Numbered from the stretch's first letter, positions 31,196-42,509 are shown. The stretch is 64,000 nt of DNA from Amorphophallus konjac (GCA_022559845.1 CM040125.1:322469829-322533828); one strand, 5' to 3'. The notes: a model not told the origin generated them from the sequence alone. Program-made: numbers and translations.

Positions 31196-34046
31196 TACCC
31201 CCAGGGTGGGGAGAACTCGACCCTGTCGAGTGTGGGTCCACCGGGGTAGCAGCACACCAAAGCGGGTCTGGGTGCCGAACATCTTCCCAACTCAACCCTG
31301 CCTCCATAGCCGAGGGATGGCTCTTCCACTTCTCAGGATAGCGCGGGCACACCCTCTTCCTGGCGATGCTATCTTGCTTATCCAGTATTGCCTCCATGTG
31401 CTCACATCGGGCTCTCGGGCTGATATGTGGAGGCTCTCCGGTGGTGCCACTCACAAAGGTAAGTGTAGGCTCAAGATGCTTACTAGGTTCCACCGCGGGG
31501 CCCTTATAGGGTGCTAGATCTGCCACACAAAAAGTTAGGTGTGTCCCAGAATCCTTTGGTAAGTTCAGACCAAAAACATGTTTGCCAATGCCACTCAGAA
31601 CTCGGGAAGGTCCAAGTCCTTCTGCCCTCGGTTTGGAGATAGCCCTAGGGTAGAGCCACTCCAAGGTCACCATTACCAAGCCGCCTACTTGGAATCCCAA
31701 GTGCCACTGACAAGCTATTGCCCGCTTTTTGCGATCCTCACCGCTCGTTACTAGATGCTTGCGAGAATGCGTATGCCATGTACTACAATGCGATGTTGGT
31801 GTGAAAAGTATGGTGTGCCAAGGTGGACCGGGGCAGCCAAATGTAGACCGATCACACTTTGATGCCATGAAGACTGTGACAGACTTAGGAGGGCCGGGAC
31901 ATCCATAGATGAACCTTTTATGCATGGGTGTGACAAATGTCGGGGGACCCGAACATCCATATATGCTCCTTTCATGCTTAAGACTCATGATGAATGAAGG
32001 TGGGCCAATACATCTGAATATGGTCCACTTATGCTTCTTACTTGTCATGTGGGTGATGTGAATGAATGTACCCGACTTATGAATCATGCCAAATGGTGTG
32101 GTAAGCCTAGACACATGCATGTTTATCCCAAAGGTGTCTTCCATGTGCATAGATGTGGGATGACTTTTGAACTTCCATGTGAATGGGTCGAAGGGATCTA
32201 GGAAGGTGGTTATGGGGTGGGGCATTTCATCAATCCCAAGGTGTTTGTTGCCTAAGGTCAAGGCTCTCATGGTGTAACCCGATTCAAGGAAGGGAGGAGT
32301 TTGGGTCAACATGGGCGATATGGGTAGGGTGAGGTGGGTGGTGAATAGGGGGAGTGGGTTACATGGAGATCTAGGCTCCCTTAGGAAGGGGTTAAAGGGA
32401 TCATGGTAAGGGTCACCTAGATAAGGGTACTCCATGTTCTCAAGGTCCTCAAATGGTGAGTCATCCTCCTCCAAAATAATTGGGCCAAGGTTGCTAATGG
32501 GTTGGCCAATCAAAGCACTTGGGATCTCAATGGTTGGGGAGTAGACTAGGATGGGTTCCTCCTCCATGGGAAGAAAGAGTATGATCTCACTCGTAAATTG
32601 GCCATTAGTGTAGATGGAAGTGATGGAGCCAACGGCGGGGTAAGCTAGGATAATGGTGCTAGGCTCCGACGGCCTCATGGCTAGCATATCGGTCAAGTGG
32701 ACTTGCCAATGTAGGTAGGCCACTAAGTCTCCCAAATCTTCCACACAATAGGAGGTTTGATAAGTGACATGAGGCTGAGTGGGAATGATTTGGGATTGAT
32801 GTCCCATGGGTAGGTGGCTTGGTTGTGAACTAGGAATGGTGAGGCCTCGCTTGAGCCATTGGAGTACGGACTCATCTATGGTGACGGTGTCATGGGGAAG
32901 GGTGTGTAGCTCTTGAAGAGCTAGGCTAGGAGTGGTGGGTGAGTTGTGTGGCCCTTGGATTTCCTCTATTTTTGGAGGTGGATCCGGATTGGTATCCCTC
33001 TCCACTTGGGTGGGTGTGTGGGTTGCAACTCTTAAGGACAATGGGGTAGGAAGGTCTATGGTGGGTGGGTTGGTGACAGTCGATGCATGGCGCACCCGAG
33101 GAGGTGAGCAAGGTCGGACGTGGGTTGGAATTGGGAGTGGAAGTAGTGGAGGCCTAAATTGGGGTAGGATTGGGGTGGGAAGTGGAAGGTGGGTTGGGTG
33201 AGGAGATTTGGGTTGATTGGTTTTGGGAGATGTGTCCCTTTTTCGGGATGATGGTGAGGTTACGGTGGTGGCCAAGGGGGCTTGTGGGGTGCGGGTTTGG
33301 TGAGGGGATTTGGGTTTGGGGGTGGTGGCCATTATGGGCCTAGGTGGAGGGGTGGACATGGGGTCCAATTGGGTATGTGGACATATGGTTGTGGTGAGGA
33401 CTTGGATGTCGGAAGTAGATGTTGTGGTTGGAGTAGAAGAGGTGGGAAATGGTGGGGAATGCGTGATTAGGGTCTTGGGTTGGCCAAGGGGAAATGAAGG
33501 AGTTGAAATACTCTTTGGGCTTTGGTGTTCGGAATGGGAGGGGAAAATATATCTAGCCCTAAGTTGTTCCTTCATGTCCCCCCATGTTGTGAGGGGAGCT
33601 TCCCTTCTAATTATCCTTAAGCCTTCAATTTTCAACCAATGAGTGTGGGCCCGTTTGGTAAGTTGCAATTTGGCAAATCGGACTTTCTCATACTCGGACA
33701 TGGGATACCAAGTAAAGTAATGGTCCATTGAGACTTCCCACTCTAAATAGTCAATAGGTTGAGTTCCATCAAATATGGGAGGTGGGGAACATGTCCTTCT
33801 ATCGTCCGTCCTTGGGGCGGGCCCATTTTCTCCAAGTTGGTTGAGTCGACCCGATATGTTATCAAGCCGCTCATTGGCATGGGTCAAGGCCTTCATGAGG
33901 TAGTTGACATGGCCAGGGAGGTTATGTATTTTAGTGGTAGGCATCCCTTGGTGGTTTGGACTTATGGAGAGGGTCGATTGGTAAGGTCGGTATGAGGTGG
34001 CCATACTAGTGGACAAAAGAGATGCAACCGAGGACCCTAAATGCAT
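31095..34046 (-). CDS. Outer element protein: gag, unknown core, integrase tail and chromodomain remnant
   Basis: 983 aa from ATG 34046, uninterrupted. About residues 88-170 form a gypsy capsid domain (PPIFDGTQPIDYLEWEV, KVRFAKLQLTKRAHTHWL, WGDMKEQLRARYIF). A Pro/Thr-rich stretch follows, then a core like that of the inner element: WLKRGL...PMG, GSITSIYTNGQFTSEIILF and four FRCIGPP/YGCSGPP/YGCPGPP/FGCPGPP motifs. The C-terminus resembles integrase tail (LGPSRVLSGIGKHVFGLNLP) and a weakened chromodomain (MEAILDKQD...), then DPHSTGSSSPHPGG, matching DPYSTGSSSSHPGR of the inner protein. It ends inside the 3' LTR. No protease, RT or integrase core. The open frame over 2.95 kb suggests coding constraint until recently. 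Confidence 0.85.
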   Translation of the reverse strand: MHLGSSVASLLSTSMATSYRPYQSTLSISPNHQGMPTTKIHNLPGHVNYLMKALTHANERLDNISGRLNQLGENGPAPRTDDRRTCSPPPIFDGTQPIDYLEWEVSMDHYFTWYPMSEYEKVRFAKLQLTKRAHTHWLKIEGLRIIRREAPLTTWGDMKEQLRARYIFPSHSEHQSPKSISTPSFPLGQPKTLITHSPPFPTSSTPTTTSTSDIQVLTTTICPHTQLDPMSTPPPRPIMATTPKPKSPHQTRTPQAPLATTVTSPSSRKRDTSPKTNQPKSPHPTHLPLPTPILPQFRPPLLPLPIPTHVRPCSPPRVRHASTVTNPPTIDLPTPLSLRVATHTPTQVERDTNPDPPPKIEEIQGPHNSPTTPSLALQELHTLPHDTVTIDESVLQWLKRGLTIPSSQPSHLPMGHQSQIIPTQPHVTYQTSYCVEDLGDLVAYLHWQVHLTDMLAMRPSEPSTIILAYPAVGSITSIYTNGQFTSEIILFLPMEEEPILVYSPTIEIPSALIGQPISNLGPIILEEDDSPFEDLENMEYPYLGDPYHDPFNPFLREPRSPCNPLPLFTTHLTLPISPMLTQTPPFLESGYTMRALTLGNKHLGIDEMPHPITTFLDPFDPFTWKFKSHPTSMHMEDTFGINMHVSRLTTPFGMIHKSGTFIHITHMTSKKHKWTIFRCIGPPSFIMSLKHERSIYGCSGPPTFVTPMHKRFIYGCPGPPKSVTVFMASKCDRSTFGCPGPPWHTILFTPTSHCSTWHTHSRKHLVTSGEDRKKRAIACQWHLGFQVGGLVMVTLEWLYPRAISKPRAEGLGPSRVLSGIGKHVFGLNLPKDSGTHLTFCVADLAPYKGPAVEPSKHLEPTLTFVSGTTGEPPHISPRARCEHMEAILDKQDSIARKRVCPRYPEKWKSHPSAMEAGLSWEDVRHPDPLWCAATPVDPHSTGSSSPHPGGMMGTSPVTPSFRNFDCSPSALHHLHHLILSSIM
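31196..31206 (-). promoter_or_regulatory. Outer element polypurine tract
   Basis: Minus-strand ccctgggggta immediately before the 3' LTR start TGATGGGG. Confidence 0.65.
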
Positions 34047-34090
34047 AAACACGCCCTAGGACCAACTTGATAGAGACAAGTTGTGAACTT

Positions 34091-34102
34091 GCTCTGATAC
34101 CA
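34091..34102 (-). promoter_or_regulatory. Outer element primer-binding site (tRNA-iMet)
   Basis: TGGTATCAGAGC on the minus strand, two nt from the 5' LTR end at 34105. Confidence 0.88.
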
Positions 34103-34104
34103 CT

Positions 34105-36311
34105 TGATGTGACACCACCTTGGGTGGCAATCACAAGGCCAATGAACCTTGGACCTATGATTCGCAAGCAAACAACTTGGACGATGAAATTACTCGGGCG
34201 AGCTCACTCGCTTAGCGGACACTATTGCCCGTGGGCAAATTGGCAATGGTGGGGAGGGTCCAAAGTGGGACCTTGACGTTCCGAGGCTAGGCTTCACTAT
34301 GGCTGACCCCCTAAGGGGCTGGGATACCCAATTTAGTGGGTGGTCAGCATGCCCAAGGCATGGGTTGTAGGGTCGCTCTTACCTCACTCCACGGTGGCCA
34401 CTCAATTGGAGGGAAATTTGGATCAAACACTCACTTACCGTCCGACGGAGCTAAAGACAATACTAAATAAGCATGAATAAACCAGCGAGGGATGTGTCCT
34501 GGAACTCACCTGATCGGTGTGAGAACACCGATCTCGGCCGATAGACGAGGGCGAGCGGGGAGGCGTGGATACGCACCCGCACGCCGCACCGATGCCGCTT
34601 GACCCTGTTTAAGTGATTACAACACTACGCCTCTCGCAGGAGGGGGATCTTGGGGTGGGGGTTAACTATTAATACATCCAAAACTACCTCCACACAGGGA
34701 GGGACCTTCAGCCGGCCAAGCAAAAAGGGGGGAAATCAAGCTAGAAACAAAGAATGGTAGCCGATGTCGATTCTGTCCACTATCTGCGCTTTAGGACAGG
34801 CAGTTGGTTCTCTGGACGCTACGGCCACTCCAGAATTTTGCCGATGACGAAACCAGTTGGAGATTGCTCATAGCTGGGCCGGGATGACGCCTGAAGTTTG
34901 GTAATTTCGTCGGGCACCGGCGCTGGTCGAAGTAGGAGCTTGAACAGGGGAACAGGTTGACAGTTCTGACTGCTTCAGAACTCAGCAGCAGGAAGCAGAG
35001 GATGCCACGACCGCTCCTGAACTCAGAATGAGGCGCCGCCAGAGTCGACGGAACCGTATATGAGTCCTCTTCGTAACAAGCTTCACGGGGATGCCGTTCG
35101 TTGTTGGAGCAGACCGGGAGGCTCGGAACACTGAGGACGGGTCGGTGCAGACTGAGTGGAGGCAGAACCGCGCACCCGGGGAGTAAAAATGATAACTCGC
35201 AAGTCCGATCACCAAACTAGGCTCTGCTTCTTGGGGATGATAGAAGACTCGTAGTAGAAGATTTTTGTAGAAGAACTCTTGATCAGATTCCCAACAAGTT
35301 CGTCGTAGTCGAGCTTCCACTCCGGCTTTGGTCTCCTGCCAGGGAGGCTTTGCGCAGTTGAGGAAGAAATGGCCTCCCGATCAGCACGGTGCTCGGATGA
35401 GGACAAAACCACCTCGCTTGGAAAGCTCTCTGGACAACCTTTCCAGAGATATATGCCTTTCCACCAGAAGAGTCAAGGAGATGACGCAGCTTCTAGGACC
35501 AAACGTGCTGCCTACGACCTGCAGATGAAGTTGCTACCTTGTAGTGGCAAATGGTGGTGGAATGAGGTGGAGGGAAGGGGAGGGCGACCTGACCTAGGGG
35601 AGAGGGGGTTTGGGCGACCAAGGGCTATGGAGGGAAGGAAATTTTCAAATTCAAATGGTCTTGGGAGGTGGAGGGTGGCATGGGGGAGAGGGAAGGGTGT
35701 TTGGGAAAGTGGGTAGGGTAGTTGGGGGTTGGAAGGTGGGGAGAGGATTGGAGGAGTGGACCTAGGGGTTGGGGTGAGTTAATGGAGGGGCTGTGGGGAC
35801 TTGGGATGGAGTTATTAGGGGAGGGGAAGTGAGAGAAAGTCGTTGGGAGGGGGAGGAGAGAGAAAGGGGCGCACCCCTTAGAGAAAGAGAGGGATAATGA
35901 GAGAGAGAGAGAGAGAGAGTGAAGTGAAATTTGGTGGAAGAGAGAAAGACTAGAGATTTTCTTCTATTCAAATGATTCTTCAAAAGTTGTTACATATGAG
36001 GGGAGTGAGAGCCTATTTATAGGCTTACATAATTTCATATGACCAAACTAACCTTGACCAAATGCACTAATGACAGGCAAGTCCAAGGGAGGGGCGCCCC
36101 TGGGCCTAGCCCACTAGTTGGGCCCAAAAGACTATCAAACTGACCCATTAACCTATTAACTGACTCAAATAAAGAAAGATTACATCTATGACTCAAATAA
36201 AAAATGAAAATTACATGATACTACTCAAAATTAAGTGATGGAGATGATGAAGTGCCGATGGCGAGCAATCGAAGTCTCGAAAAGATGGAGTGACTGGGGA
36301 TGTCCCGATCA
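34105..36311 (-). repeat. Outer element 5' LTR (intact)
   Basis: 2207 bp, TGATGTGACACC...CCCGATCA. Carries the undisturbed TTGAC site used by the inner element in the other LTR, proving the nesting order. Confidence 0.94.
36014..36021 (-). promoter_or_regulatory. TATA box inside an inverted repeat, outer 5' LTR
   Basis: TATAAATA on the minus strand, within AGCCTAT-TT-ATAGGCT (7-bp arms). The 3' LTR keeps GCCTAT-TT-ATAGGC at 30896-30907. Confidence 0.6.
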
Positions 36312-36316
36312 CTATT
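36312..36316. other. Target-site duplication of the outer element (right)
   Basis: CTATT, matching 22344-22348. Confidence 0.92.
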
Positions 36317-36513
36317 AGTACGAACCTGCATTCTACCACAGGGCAAGAAAGAAAGGGAGAAGATTCACGAATACCATACACAGACAAAGAGGCATATGAA
36401 ACAATTGTATTATATTCTATTTGAAAAAGTTACATGGGCCTCGGGGCATACCCCGGTGTTACATACAAAAAAAGAAAAGGCAGGAAACCAGAAGAGGAAA
36501 GGAGGATCGGTGG

Positions 36514-36963
36514 CTAGTCTATCCCCCAGAAAATCTCCTCGAGAGGAAAGATCCCGACGCAAGGAAAATTCACCATTTCACGCCGTCGGCCCTCCTGTGC
36601 GTCGAGGTGCTCCAGCTCTGTTGTCACGGAGACCACCTCAACCTTAGCAACGCCTAACTCCTCGGTCTCTCTGGCCTTGGTTGCTTCAGCCTCGGCAAGA
36701 TCGGACTCAGTCTTAGCAAGCCAGCCCCTGAGCTTCTCTATCCTGCTCTCCAAGGCGTGAATGTTGGCACTACAGTCATCTAAGGCCCTTTGACGTTGCT
36801 CCATGTTGTCCCTCCGGACCTCTAGGGCCTGTAGATATTTGTCCCTCTGGTCGCCGATGGCTACAAGTTCGGTCGGGGCCTGCGCCTCAAGGAACTCACA
36901 ATGGTTTACATATTTCAATAGAAGCAAAACACGTCGCGACCACTCCTCTAGCGGGCAGCCCAT
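36514..36963 (-). pseudogene. Coiled-coil tail of the antisense gene
   Basis: 149 aa with MGCPLEEWSRRVLLLLKYV then a long Glu/Arg/Leu-rich helix (MEQRQRALDDCSANIHALE, LAKTESDLAEAEA). Homologous to the ORF tail at 1-513 of Tat-1, linking the two elements. Probably mediates oligomerisation by analogy with other coiled coils. Confidence 0.65.
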
Positions 36964-36984
36964 TAGTTGCAGAGCCCTGGTCAG

Positions 36985-39385
36985 CTACATGACCATAGTA
37001 TGCACCCCCTGGTACGTTAGGGAGGGGTCAGCAAACATCATGGCTCGCAGCTTCGATAAGGTCTGACGGACCGACAAGTCTGAAGTAGCATGACCTATCG
37101 AGTGCACAACCGGTGGGCTGAACTCGACGGCGCTGTCCACCGCTGCCCACAACTCGGCATCTACCACTGCTAATGAAGACGGGAGAGTCAACGTCGAATG
37201 GCAAGATCCTTCCGGTTCGGATGATAGGTCTTGTCCGACCACCGCAAGTGGCGAAGGTGAAACTGCGATAGAAGCGTCCGACGCCGCCATGATGAGCGGC
37301 TGCTCCATTCCCATCGGCTAGGCGAGGTCCACGTCCGATGATGAAGCCTCCACCGCCAGGACAGGAGCCACGGTCTCGTCCGAAGAGCGAACGGCCGCAG
37401 GGACCGGATCTGACACGGCAACGGACGGACTTGTTTCTGCCTCCACCTCCTTAGCATGGCCCGGAGCCGTTGTTGCCTCGTAGGCCAGGAGCGCAAAAGT
37501 CGCGACCTCGGTCGAGGGAAGGGTATCGACCACGGTCGGGCCCGATGCCGCCCCTTAAGGACCTGCACCCCCTTCTGCCTGGGACTCCCCCGGAGGTGTA
37601 GTAATGCTTGCTAATATCTTCCCCATGAGTCGGACTTCCTCTAGTACAATCGGCTTCGGAATGGGCGGAAGCGGAATCACGAGCCGCGGGATGACTCCCA
37701 TTCGCCGAAGAGATGCCAAAGACCCCGCGTCCGGCCCCAAAAGTGACTTCAACCTCCTTGCCGCCTATAGACCAAAGGATGAGCTCCACCTGGGGACAGC
37801 TTTGCGAGCTCGGGCAGCAGGCGCTCTTCGGGGCATTATCATTACCTGGCCAAGCAAAGCGAGGTCAACCACCCACTATGTGGAACAAATTACTGAACTT
37901 TCAAAAGAGTCAAAAGGCCGCCATGCTTACCTCGTCCACCGGCACTATGCTACTTTCTGGCGTTACCTCTCCCTCTTCCCAAATTGCGGCTTCGGGCATT
38001 ATTTTCTCTAGGGCCTCGATCTCCAGCGCTATCTCCCCCTCTTCCAGGGATTCGACTGCCGGAGTAGGAGTCTCCGCGACCCATTGGGAGGTATGATCCT
38101 ATCCAGCTCAAGTAAATCAACAGTCCGCAGAGGAAACCAAAAAAAGAGAAGAAGAAAGCATATACTCACGGCCGATATTGCCTCTTCTTGTGGCAGCACC
38201 TCGATTGCCGGGGTGGAGGCATCCGAGCTTGCTGCAGGTTCTTCCTGCCGCAAGGCCTCGACTATGGATGCCAATTTGTCCAAAGCCGCAGTGGTCTTCT
38301 CCTGTCTGGCGACTGCTGAACCCGGGACACGGGTTTATATATCTTCTCTCGGAGTTTGTTCATGTTTAAATCCAAAAAAGTGACAATAGCAAAGAGATCA
38401 GTTGGCGGCCTAGAGAAAAGTCTGAATAAACAAGCCCACACTTACGAGTGCCTGCTTCACCAGGCTCAGAGAAGTAGATAATACCATGGCTTTCCATGCA
38501 AGGACTTGAAACCCGGACTCCTCGGGTATGCCCTCGGTCGAAAGCACCTCGTCAGAAGAGTAGCCATAATCTACCTTTTCGCCTGACGAGGATTTAGTCC
38601 GGGTGGGCACCTCTTTTGATGCCGAAGGGGCCCCCATGCCAGAGTCCGGGGTTGACGCATCATCACGCGGGTTCAGCAGCCGCGACTTCCCAGGCCTTGG
38701 CCCTCCCCTTACATAAATTTGCTCGAAGGATCACACCCAGCAGACCACCTTCGGCTGAATGACTGTTACACCGGATCCCGCCAAATGAAAAATGATGAGA
38801 ATTAAGCCGTGCCCGTAAGGTCATGAGAAATTAGAGAAATCAACCAAGAAGAAAAGAAGGACACCTTCCCCGACTTCCGCAGCAGGGATTGGTTCGGAGA
38901 TGGTTTCTTCAACGGGCTGCACTTCCCTGTGAACCACGGCCTTACCTGTGCCGGGAATGGATATGGGCGCAGACTTCTCCACGGTGGCTGAAACAAAGAC
39001 ACACGTATGTTACAAGAAAGCCCCTCTTGATATATTGACCAGCCTTGAAGAGCTTCGAAGTTTAGAGGGCCTAACCTGCGGGCCGACTTGCCTCTGCTTG
39101 AGTAGCAGTGAACTCCTCGAAAGATAGGGGTAAGGGAACTAGAGGGATGACCACCGAGGTAGATGTGGCCTCCGCCTTCCTCCGCTTCGCCTTCTGCTTC
39201 TCTGCTACCTTAGCGACAGCCAACGCTTCCTTCACGGGCGATTTCGCCCAGGAGCGCTTCTTGGACTTCGGCAGAGGAGTCGTGGTGGGAGCCGGTTCTG
39301 TCGCATTAAAGTGGGAAGGCTTCTGCACCAACCGAAGAAGGTTCATGTATTGCGCCAGTTGGGCGCTGGAAGGATGATCTGTCAA
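36985..39385 (-). pseudogene. Hydrophilic middle exons of the antisense gene
   Basis: Several short minus-strand frames (39071-39385, 38410-38637, 38029-38283, 37318-37533, 36985-37314), rich in Ser, Ala, Glu and Pro, with splice-like borders between them. The 39071-39385 piece is basic (KSKKRSWAKSPVKEAL, EKQKAKRRKAEA), like a nuclear-localisation segment. No catalytic domain seen; exon joins are inferred. Confidence 0.45.
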
Positions 39386-39534
39386 AAATCAATCAATTAA
39401 TCAACCATCATTATGAAGAAACACGACAATGGAAGGCAGAGATAAAAAGGCACCATATCATGAGGACCGGTGTACAACCGCAGAGTTAACAGCCAGTAAG
39501 TCAGGGAGGATTCTTTGTCCCGGCGGGTCGCCTC

Positions 39535-41954
39535 TCAGACCAGCCAAAGAACATCCCTGATCTTCACACATCGGTCTGCGAGATGTGCCAGATCCGCATG
39601 CTGCTTGAAGGCAAGGTGGCAATAGAGACTGAAGTGGTCCATGCCCCACCCGTCTACATAATGAAAAGAAAGCTGCATGCGCTGGTCCAGGATGATGGAT
39701 GTCTGGTCTTCCACCTTTAGCCCATGCGCGCAGAAGAGAACGTATAGCCATGTGGTTTCTTTGTAATTTTCAGGCCTTCGCTCCTCTCTCCTCAAGAAGG
39801 TGCGATAGGGGCACGTCGGGTCCGTCTCCGGGCGCCAGGTGCGAGCTGGCATGCCTTCTTCTTCTATCGGGAAGGGGTAGTTAATGAGATCCAGACGGTC
39901 TGCCCCGATCTTGCACAAATGCGTAAGAGTCTTCTTGAACTCGTCTTTGGCAATGGGAGGCATTTTAATTTGGGGCGACGGTCTGGCCTCCCAGGCTTCC
40001 TTACGGGCAGCCAAGTATGCAATCACCTCCTTCTCCTTGCCATGTTTTAGTTGGAGCAGATGCTCTGAATCGATATCAAGGATGGCCGTCGACTGTTTGC
40101 TCAAGAATTTCCTTTCGGTGCCATCCCAACAGTTGGTCCTGCACAACCGATAGAAGCCCATTTCCACCACTTTATATAGTCCACCGTCACCCGTGGAACT
40201 CATCCGGGCATCGGCATTCTGAACACGGACTCGTCGATCAGATGGAAGTAATCCCACCAGCTCCGGGCATGCTCAGCAGTCGGGCTACCCCGAAGACTTC
40301 GTATAGGCAAATTAAATTGTGCGCTGTACGCAAGGATATGTTGGTCATACCCAAAATTGCGCCCGAAGCGGAAAGGGTAGTAGGGTTCCAGCAACAAGGT
40401 GTCCCCCTTCCTGAAGACCAGCACGCTCGGGCGGATAGACAATGCCCAATCGTGAAGCTCGGGCTCTATCAACGGGCGAACCACGGTCTGCTGGCAGATC
40501 GGGTGAGGGTATTTCTCCACCTAGTCGTCCCGACATTCCCTCTTGCTATTTACCAAAGGAATGGAATGGGCGGCCAGAGTCCAGAAGTGAATGCTGCCTG
40601 GTAAGTCCTGGGGAACTATTGTAAGCCTGCCACGGATGTTGAATAGCTGCAGCGTCGTCGAGCCCGCCTCCGCATCGGCAAATTCCAGCATGCGCGGGAA
40701 CAACCCCCAGGACTGTATAGCACATGGGGCGTACTCCGGGAATAAGGAACAGACCCATGCATTAAAGAAATGCAGTGGGCCGATGAATCGGGCCTGGCGT
40801 GGGAATTGGTGTGCACTGACGTCCCCCAGCGTCTTGAATATCAAGCACAGTGCAGTCGGGCACAGTGACAGCTTGACGCCCCATGCCATCTGGCAGGCAG
40901 GGTAAATGGCGTCTGGCCAGATGAGGGTTTCATCCCCATATGGCAGAGCGAAAGAGCAGAGCCAGTACGTGAGAAAAGCTGCGTAGTGTGTCATCAGATC
41001 AACCCCTGCTGGGTTCGCACCGCTCCGACGCCCCTTTGAAGTTGGGAGCTTCACCTCAGCTCTGCTCTTGCTGCGCTTCTTTCGGACCACAGCAGCGCCG
41101 ACACAGGGGAAGTCTTCATATTTCTTCGGCCCGTCGAAAAAGTACAACAACCACAGGCCCAACCGGACCCTCTTGCGGTCCCCGCGGGGAGGCTGCTTCC
41201 CGCCATGGGATGATTGGTATAATTCCCGGTACGCTTTCATGAGGAACCGGTAAGAATAGCCCAGTGCATAGATACCGTCCCCGTCTGTCTCGTCCTTGAT
41301 AAGGTCGAGGAGGCATACTTCTTCATACGGCTCCCCGTCAATAGGCAAGCCGCTCAGCTGGTGCAAACTCCATAAGTCCAGCGAAGTCTCACCTTCTGCG
41401 GTGTAAAATGTGTTCAGCTCGGCGTTGAAGACCTCCATCATCCCGTAGCAGAGGCCTTTGGAAATCGGGTAGCTATACCGGGAAGCATAAACACTGTGGT
41501 AGACGCCGGCCCGAATCAACAAGGGAGCAGAGTTTAACAGTACATGATCAGTGAATTCCACCGCTCCCTCCTGGAAAGTGTGTGCATCCTGAACCTTGAG
41601 CTCCCCGAACCAGCCCAGGGCAAGCTCGTGCTTGAATCGGATGGCCAGGCAGACCAGGAGGTAGGGCTCCTCCCGGTACCCCCACTTCAGCGGCGCTAGA
41701 AATAAGCCAAAACGGGGTTACTCCTTATGCACCCGCCCGGCTACATTATCCCAACGGGCGGGGGTAAACTCCGACGCCCGTACCAACTTGCCTTCCACTA
41801 GCGTCACTGCCTCCATTCCTAGCACCGGGTTCCACTCCCTCAGTTCGCCCACCAAATACATTGGTATACTCCAGCGAACGTTGTATAGTAAGCTATCCCG
41901 GGACTGTAAGATGGCACGTTCTGCACCCCGGATTGCTCTGAAATCCCTCTTGTC
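39535..41954 (-). pseudogene. Plant mobile domain (aminotransferase-like) body
   Basis: Main piece 40521-41561 (346 aa): FTDHVLLNSAPLLIRAGVYHSV, LWSLHQLSGLPIDGEPYEEV, then a Trp/Phe-rich stretch (LWLLYFFDGPKKYEDFPCVG, THYAAFLTYWLCSFALPYG), the pattern of plant mobile domains found in transposons and in MAIN/MAIL proteins. After a TAG the frame continues 40200-40520, then shifts to 39535-40257 (TERKFLSKQSTAILDIDS, WLYVLFCAHGLKVEDQ). Family assignment is from pattern memory. Confidence 0.6.
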
Positions 41955-42355
41955 CTAATGGCAAAGGTGCTTCAAAAAATGAAGGAGGTGCTTGTCCTTA
42001 GGATGATCCCTCCGATAGTCGCCAGCTCGGTCAAATGTGAAACCACCGTCAACCAGTCCAACACGGCTGAATTCCATAGTGTCAGTCTCAGAATCTGAGG
42101 ACTCAGCCAACTTTGCCACCTCGGTGTGTTCCCGGTCGAGGTCTTCCACATTATGTCATGTGACGGCAGGGACGGCCAATGACAGAGCGGACTTGGCACC
42201 GGCGGCAGCAGGAGCAGAAGAACCACTGGGAGCAGTCATTTATCTGCAAGGTGCAAAGACGTAGAGTCAGAATAAGTCCCAAGCAAAGAACAAAAGAAAA
42301 AAAAAGGACTTAAAGGGCTACATTACAATTGAAATAAGCAAATGTCAAAAGGATT

Positions 42356-42478
42356 CTGACAAAATTTTGGCAAAGTATTCCCTAGGCCGGAGGCGTAAGG
42401 GGAAGACACGGGTGCTCGTCCACAAGGAGTGACGGCCCCAACAAAATCACGGTGTGCCCCAAGGGCAACACCTGATGC
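42356..42478. repeat. Segment inversely related to 45545-45675
   Basis: Reverse complement reads ggtgttgcccttggggcacaccg... and keeps tcactccttgtgg. It aligns with the plus-strand sequence at 45545-45675 with many substitutions. Confidence 0.55.
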
Positions 42479-42509
42479 TCTTTCGGTTCGAGTTGATCTC
42501 CCTGCGCCG

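Larger units (their letters stand above)
22349..36311 (-). mobile_element. Outer non-autonomous chromodomain LTR retrotransposon
   Basis: LTRs of 2210 bp (22349-22521 plus 29159-31195, split by a nested insertion) and 2207 bp (34105-36311), TGATG...ATCA ends, a CTATT target duplication, an iMet primer site at 34091-34102 (minus) and a purine tract at 31196-31206. Without the nested element it is about 7.3 kb. The 2.9-kb interior encodes one capsid-like and chromodomain protein and no RT, RNase H or integrase core, so it must move with enzymes from elsewhere. The LTRs differ by about 7 positions in the first 240 bp compared by eye. Confidence 0.93.
36514..42240 (-). pseudogene. Antisense plant-mobile-domain gene of Tat-2 (multi-exon, decayed)
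   Basis: Runs opposite to the pol of its host element. Start ATG at 42240 in an acidic/Ala-rich leader (41955-42240), then a mobile-domain body (39535-41954), then hydrophilic and coiled-coil segments down to a stop at 36514. Plausible introns appear on the minus strand: CCCGCAG/gttagg at about 39078, tttgtttcag at about 38990, tttttgacag at about 39380, gtgagtat at about 38168, gtaagtgt at about 38445 and gtaagcat at about 37931. Stops (in the leader, after HLCH, HKE, RDD) and a frameshift near 40210-40250 make this copy non-functional. Tat-lineage elements are known to carry extra antisense ORFs. Function unknown. Confidence 0.68.

Noticed and set aside
33759..33995. Plus-strand ORFs opposite the outer element gene
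   Set aside because: Shadow frames of the 983-aa minus-strand protein.
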